A stretch of 34,792 nt of DNA from JBCDGZ01 sp038750655 (GTDB lineage Bacteria; Bacteroidota; Bacteroidia; Chitinophagales; Saprospiraceae): assembly GCA_038750655.1 (NCBI GenBank), contig JBCDGZ010000081.1, positions 1-34,792 of the forward strand, given 5' to 3'. The position numbers and the translations under genes are program-made. Shown here one piece after another: positions 31,715 through 34,792 of this stretch; position 1 is the first letter of the stretch; each line of letters opens with the position of its first letter. The notes under the pieces are model-generated. The model ran no database searches and was not told where the DNA came from. It saw only the letters and a program-made list of their open reading frames with translations.

Positions 31715-34552
31715 TTATTTCTTTCTAAAATCATATAGGACAGAAAAATACGCTAAACGGCCAATTCTTGGCCCTCCATAGGTCTGAAATTGCTGGTTAT
31801 CTAACAAGTTGGAAGCCCCCAATTTGAAGGTCGTATTGATCTTAGCAGCCCGCCAGTTGATCTGGGCATCCAGTAAATCGTAGTTGGGAATGAACCCAGT
31901 GAACTGAGGAGAGCCTTCAAACAAGAAGCCTTCGATCCACTTGTAATTGATGTTAAATCCGAAATTATTGATCTCCATATCTCCAATGCGGATGGGCACG
32001 TCGCGGCCAGCAATACCGATGTTGAACTTGTGTTCGGGCGTGTTGAAGGCCGGAATGATCGGATCATCAGTAGAGGTATTCAAAGTATTGAAGGAGTAGT
32101 TCCCCGTAAAAGCGTAGTAGTTCCAGAAATAATAGTTCAGCCCTAGCGAGAACCCTTGGGTCGTCACTTGGTCAGTGGCATTGGCCGCGACCCGGAGGGC
32201 CTGGACAGTGGTCGGCAGGTTGGTTAGACGATCGTATTCTAGATCAACGCCCAACTGGAAGCCGATAAAGTCTCTGTAAAAACTGAAGTAGTAGCCAGCG
32301 TCTAGATAGAGTTTATCAAAGAGCGTGGTCCGAATCCCTCCTTCAATCGTTCTGACCTTTTCTGGTTGGATTGGCGCTACATTGAAAGAATCCAAGACTA
32401 AAGGAGAGAGGGCATTTAGAAAATCTTCTGCGGATTCTACGGTGACCAGGTCTTCATAACCATTCAAATTACCCGCAAGAATGGCACGTCCTACATTATA
32501 ATTGAGGTACTGATCGTTCAGGGTTGGGTTACGAATGGCCGAAGAGAAAGAAAAGCGAATAACCGTCCCTGGCGATGGCGTATATACCGCTGAGGCCGCT
32601 GGCGAGAGCAGGTAGTCGAAGTTTTCGTTCTTGTCCAGGCGAAGAGAGGTATTAATGCGGAGCTTATTGTACAGCTCAACCGTTCCTCCCGTATATATCC
32701 CAAACTCATCCGTATCAATATTGAGGAAGCTGCCGTCGGGCTGTTGAGTATCCAGCAAGATAGATCCTTTTGAATTGGGCATATAGCGGCGGAAATTGGC
32801 CCCTACGAGCACATCAAGGTTGGAGATAATATCACCGTTGTAAAGGTCTTTAAATTGGTATTCACCGTGGGCATGAACCAGCGCTGACTCACTAAAGAAT
32901 TTAGTTCCACCTTCCAGATTGGCAATGCGTCCAGTGATGTCGTCGAAGGCCTCCTGAAATTCCTCCGTTCCAGGCTCCAAAAAGTCGGTAGTTCCAACAA
33001 CTGAATTTCCCGTATTGGCCGCTTCTTGTGCTTCTTGGTGCCACTGAACCAATTCATCAGGGATACCATCTAAGAAGGTATTCAGTGCGGCGCGGAAACC
33101 ATCGGGATTACCGATGAAATCAAAGACATCGGGATAACCTTCCATCGCTTGCATCTGAGGGACAACGGTCAGGGACCAGTAGTTGCCATAATCCGTACCG
33201 AAATCACTGTTTTCCTTGGCCCGGTCTTGCAACCGGAGTGCGGTGAAATAAGGATCATAGGAGTCGCCCGCATCTTCGTGCGTAGCGTAAAGGCGTAGGA
33301 AGTAGTGATCCTTCTTATTCAACTCAATACGATGCTGATAAAAGCGGATATTACGTAGACTGAAGCGATTGTCCCCTTGGAAAACGGTGGTTCCTCCACC
33401 TGTGCTTGAGGAGAGAATCAACTCTGGAGATTCGACGTCCTGGCTAGGAGCTAGGCGAAAATGTACCGCAGCACTGGCCTTGTAGTTGTCTGAATCATAA
33501 TCTACTAAGTCCTCCTCGATATATCCTCTACGGTGCCAGATGTTCAGTCCAGGGAAGGTGACATTATCTGTCCGATCAAAGTTACCTTGGTATTCATCAC
33601 CGTAAATATTAACTGCATCATAGCCCCCTGGATTATCGAGGCCAGTTTCTGTATCAAAAACAGGGTCAAAGTTATCGGCCACCCAGTCGTCGGCTTGCAT
33701 GTAGAAGGCATTGACTTTGAAGGCGACAATGGGCTGTCCCTGCTTGTTGTTGAAGGCCTCCGCATAGCGGATGGCGCCCTCGAAGAGACTGCGCTCTCCA
33801 ACTTTGGTCATCGCGGAGATGCCTCGGTGGAGAAAGGGATTCTTGGTTTGCATGCTGATAACGCCGTTGAAGGCATTCGGGCCATAGAAGGCCGAGCTTG
33901 CGCCGACGATCAGATTAACCTGGTTGACATCCAGCTCGGAGGCACCGAGAAAGTTCCCCAGCGAGAAGTTCAGGCCGGGCGACTGGTTGTCCACTCCGTC
34001 GATGATTTGCAGCGAGCGTACCGGGCTGGTACTGTTAAATCCTCGGGTATTGATGACTTTGAAGCCCAAACTGGCCGCCGTTAAGTCGACATCCTTGAGA
34101 GAGCCGAGGCCATCGTAGAAGTTGGCCGCCGGCGTTTCCTTGATGGCAATATTGTCGAGGGTTTCGACGGTGAGGGGCGACTGCCTTTGCTTCTCGGAGA
34201 TGCGTCGGCCTTTGACTTCGACCACGTCGATGGTAATGGCATCTTCGCTCAGCTTGATTTTGATCGATTTATCGGTAGAGGTAATTTCGAGGTCTTCGGC
34301 GGCGTAGCCGGTGTAGGAAATGGAGAGCAGCAGCGGCAGCGGCTGATCGGTCTTCAATTCAAAGCTGCCATCCCAGTCTGTAATCACCCCTATGGTGGTA
34401 CCTTTGATGACTACTGTTGCACCGATGAGGGGTTCATTATTGCCTTTGTCCAGCACCTCGCCTCTGACAATCGTTTGGGCATTGGAATTGATGGCAAAGC
34501 AAAAGAAAAGAATGAGGGAAAAAGTCGTTCGGAAAAGTATTCTTCCTACCAT
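31715..34552 (-). CDS. TonB-dependent outer-membrane receptor with carboxypeptidase-like N-domain
   Basis: This is a 945-residue outer-membrane transporter. A signal peptide (1-26, cut after SNAQ) precedes a carboxypeptidase-D regulatory-like beta domain (about 28-105: VRGEVLDKGNNEPLIGATVVIKG, WDGSFELKT). Next are a plug (about 120-235: KVINTRGFNSTS, IDGVDNQSPG, VNQVNLIVGASSAFYGPNAFNGVISM) and a 22-strand barrel ending YFSVLYDFRKK. TonB/ExbBD energy would drive uptake of a large or scarce ligand. No SusD-like gene is adjacent, so it is not a standard glycan-utilisation pair. The ATG at 34552 is preferred to the TTG at 34567. The next gene, 87 bp after its stop, is the T9SS esterase-fold protein, which may help process or bind the ligand. 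Confidence 0.9.
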   Translation of the reverse strand: MVGRILFRTTFSLILFFCFAINSNAQTIVRGEVLDKGNNEPLIGATVVIKGTTIGVITDWDGSFELKTDQPLPLLLSISYTGYAAEDLEITSTDKSIKIKLSEDAITIDVVEVKGRRISEKQRQSPLTVETLDNIAIKETPAANFYDGLGSLKDVDLTAASLGFKVINTRGFNSTSPVRSLQIIDGVDNQSPGLNFSLGNFLGASELDVNQVNLIVGASSAFYGPNAFNGVISMQTKNPFLHRGISAMTKVGERSLFEGAIRYAEAFNNKQGQPIVAFKVNAFYMQADDWVADNFDPVFDTETGLDNPGGYDAVNIYGDEYQGNFDRTDNVTFPGLNIWHRRGYIEEDLVDYDSDNYKASAAVHFRLAPSQDVESPELILSSSTGGGTTVFQGDNRFSLRNIRFYQHRIELNKKDHYFLRLYATHEDAGDSYDPYFTALRLQDRAKENSDFGTDYGNYWSLTVVPQMQAMEGYPDVFDFIGNPDGFRAALNTFLDGIPDELVQWHQEAQEAANTGNSVVGTTDFLEPGTEEFQEAFDDITGRIANLEGGTKFFSESALVHAHGEYQFKDLYNGDIISNLDVLVGANFRRYMPNSKGSILLDTQQPDGSFLNIDTDEFGIYTGGTVELYNKLRINTSLRLDKNENFDYLLSPAASAVYTPSPGTVIRFSFSSAIRNPTLNDQYLNYNVGRAILAGNLNGYEDLVTVESAEDFLNALSPLVLDSFNVAPIQPEKVRTIEGGIRTTLFDKLYLDAGYYFSFYRDFIGFQLGVDLEYDRLTNLPTTVQALRVAANATDQVTTQGFSLGLNYYFWNYYAFTGNYSFNTLNTSTDDPIIPAFNTPEHKFNIGIAGRDVPIRIGDMEINNFGFNINYKWIEGFLFEGSPQFTGFIPNYDLLDAQINWRAAKINTTFKLGASNLLDNQQFQTYGGPRIGRLAYFSVLYDFRKK

Positions 34553-34792
34553 AGGTATAGGGTTCAATTTGCGTAAATAGTTAATCTTAAATCCTTAAAA
34601 CGAGGGGGATTTGTTAACTTCCCCGTAACTGTCTGTTCAATGAATTGACTTAATATTGAACAAAATAGTAATTTTTCAAATACTGATATATTTATTGAAA
34701 TATAAATCATATGCTAAATATGTATTTATTGCAGTTGAAAGAGTATTCATAAAATTGTTGTGATCGTTTTTTTCGTCTCTTCCAATGGGTTC
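34553..34792. other. AT-rich upstream region of the TonB-dependent receptor
   Basis: This 240-bp stretch up to the window edge has no supportable gene. It is strongly AT-rich, especially 34641-34750, with several overlapping TATTT and AATAT runs. It presumably carries the receptor promoter, but I find no exact TAnnTTTG box facing the gene. Confidence 0.4.

Noticed and set aside
33533..34084. A 183-codon plus-strand open frame inside the TonB-dependent receptor gene
   Set aside because: It is a shadow of the receptor's conserved plug and barrel region and has no motifs or start signals of its own.

Overview
The window looks like chromosome of a member of the Bacteroidota, most likely a Saprospiria/Lewinella-type marine or sludge bacterium. 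The phylum call rests on five things: a type IX secretion (T9SS) C-terminal sorting domain, a TonB-dependent receptor with a carboxypeptidase-like N-terminal domain, the TamL-type lipoprotein BamA homologue, several DUF4369/TlpA-like thioredoxins, and TAnnTTTG-type promoters close to start codons. The family-level placement is inference only.

Layout. 1-4.5 kb: the end of an Ala/Glu-rich coiled-coil protein, a secreted thioredoxin, UbiX, a thioredoxin lipoprotein and an aspartate-type aminotransferase. 4.7-7.9 kb: a family 2 glycosyltransferase, a propionyl-CoA-type carboxylase beta subunit and a secreted coiled-coil protein. 8.0-10.2 kb: a tight three-gene run (phosphodiesterase, S51 peptidase, aldo/keto reductase) ending in a dense repeat region. 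10.4-11.7 kb: a trans-sulfuration PLP enzyme whose C-terminus is written by that repeat. 11.8-16.1 kb: two tandem outer-membrane beta-barrel paralogues, then a Crp/Fnr regulator, a DUF983 protein and a DUF3365 haem-type protein, then an RDD membrane protein. 16.2-18.9 kb: RluA/RluD-type pseudouridine synthase, LuxC-like acyl-CoA reductase and endonuclease III. 18.9-22.6 kb: tamL head-to-head with a SpoU/TrmH methyltransferase and a small membrane protein. 22.7-25.3 kb: an S41-protease-like lipoprotein and a TlpA-like lipoprotein. 25.3-29.8 kb, all minus strand: purL, cytochrome oxidase subunit III, and an NmrA-like/DUF1772 pair. 30.0-34.6 kb, minus strand: a T9SS-exported esterase-fold protein downstream of a TonB-dependent receptor.

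Most of the window is ordinary core metabolism and envelope biology, and I see no defence system, prophage, CRISPR array or RNA gene. The most unusual structure is a 104-bp ungapped direct repeat (13417-13520 and 15468-15571, offset 2051 bp). Each copy holds the 3' end of an outer-membrane-protein gene, a promoter-like leader and the same ATGGAAAA start, and the pair brackets the Crp/Fnr-DUF983-DUF3365 genes. The second copy preserves the last codons of a third, otherwise lost, barrel paralogue. Next in interest is a repeat cluster at 10199-10481. It has three exact-length 28-bp units and two related 41-bp units in the opposite orientation, and one of the latter forms the last codons of the PLP enzyme.

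Start sites were moved to ATG codons wherever the longest frame began at TTG or GTG. Function calls come from motif recognition by eye, not database searches.
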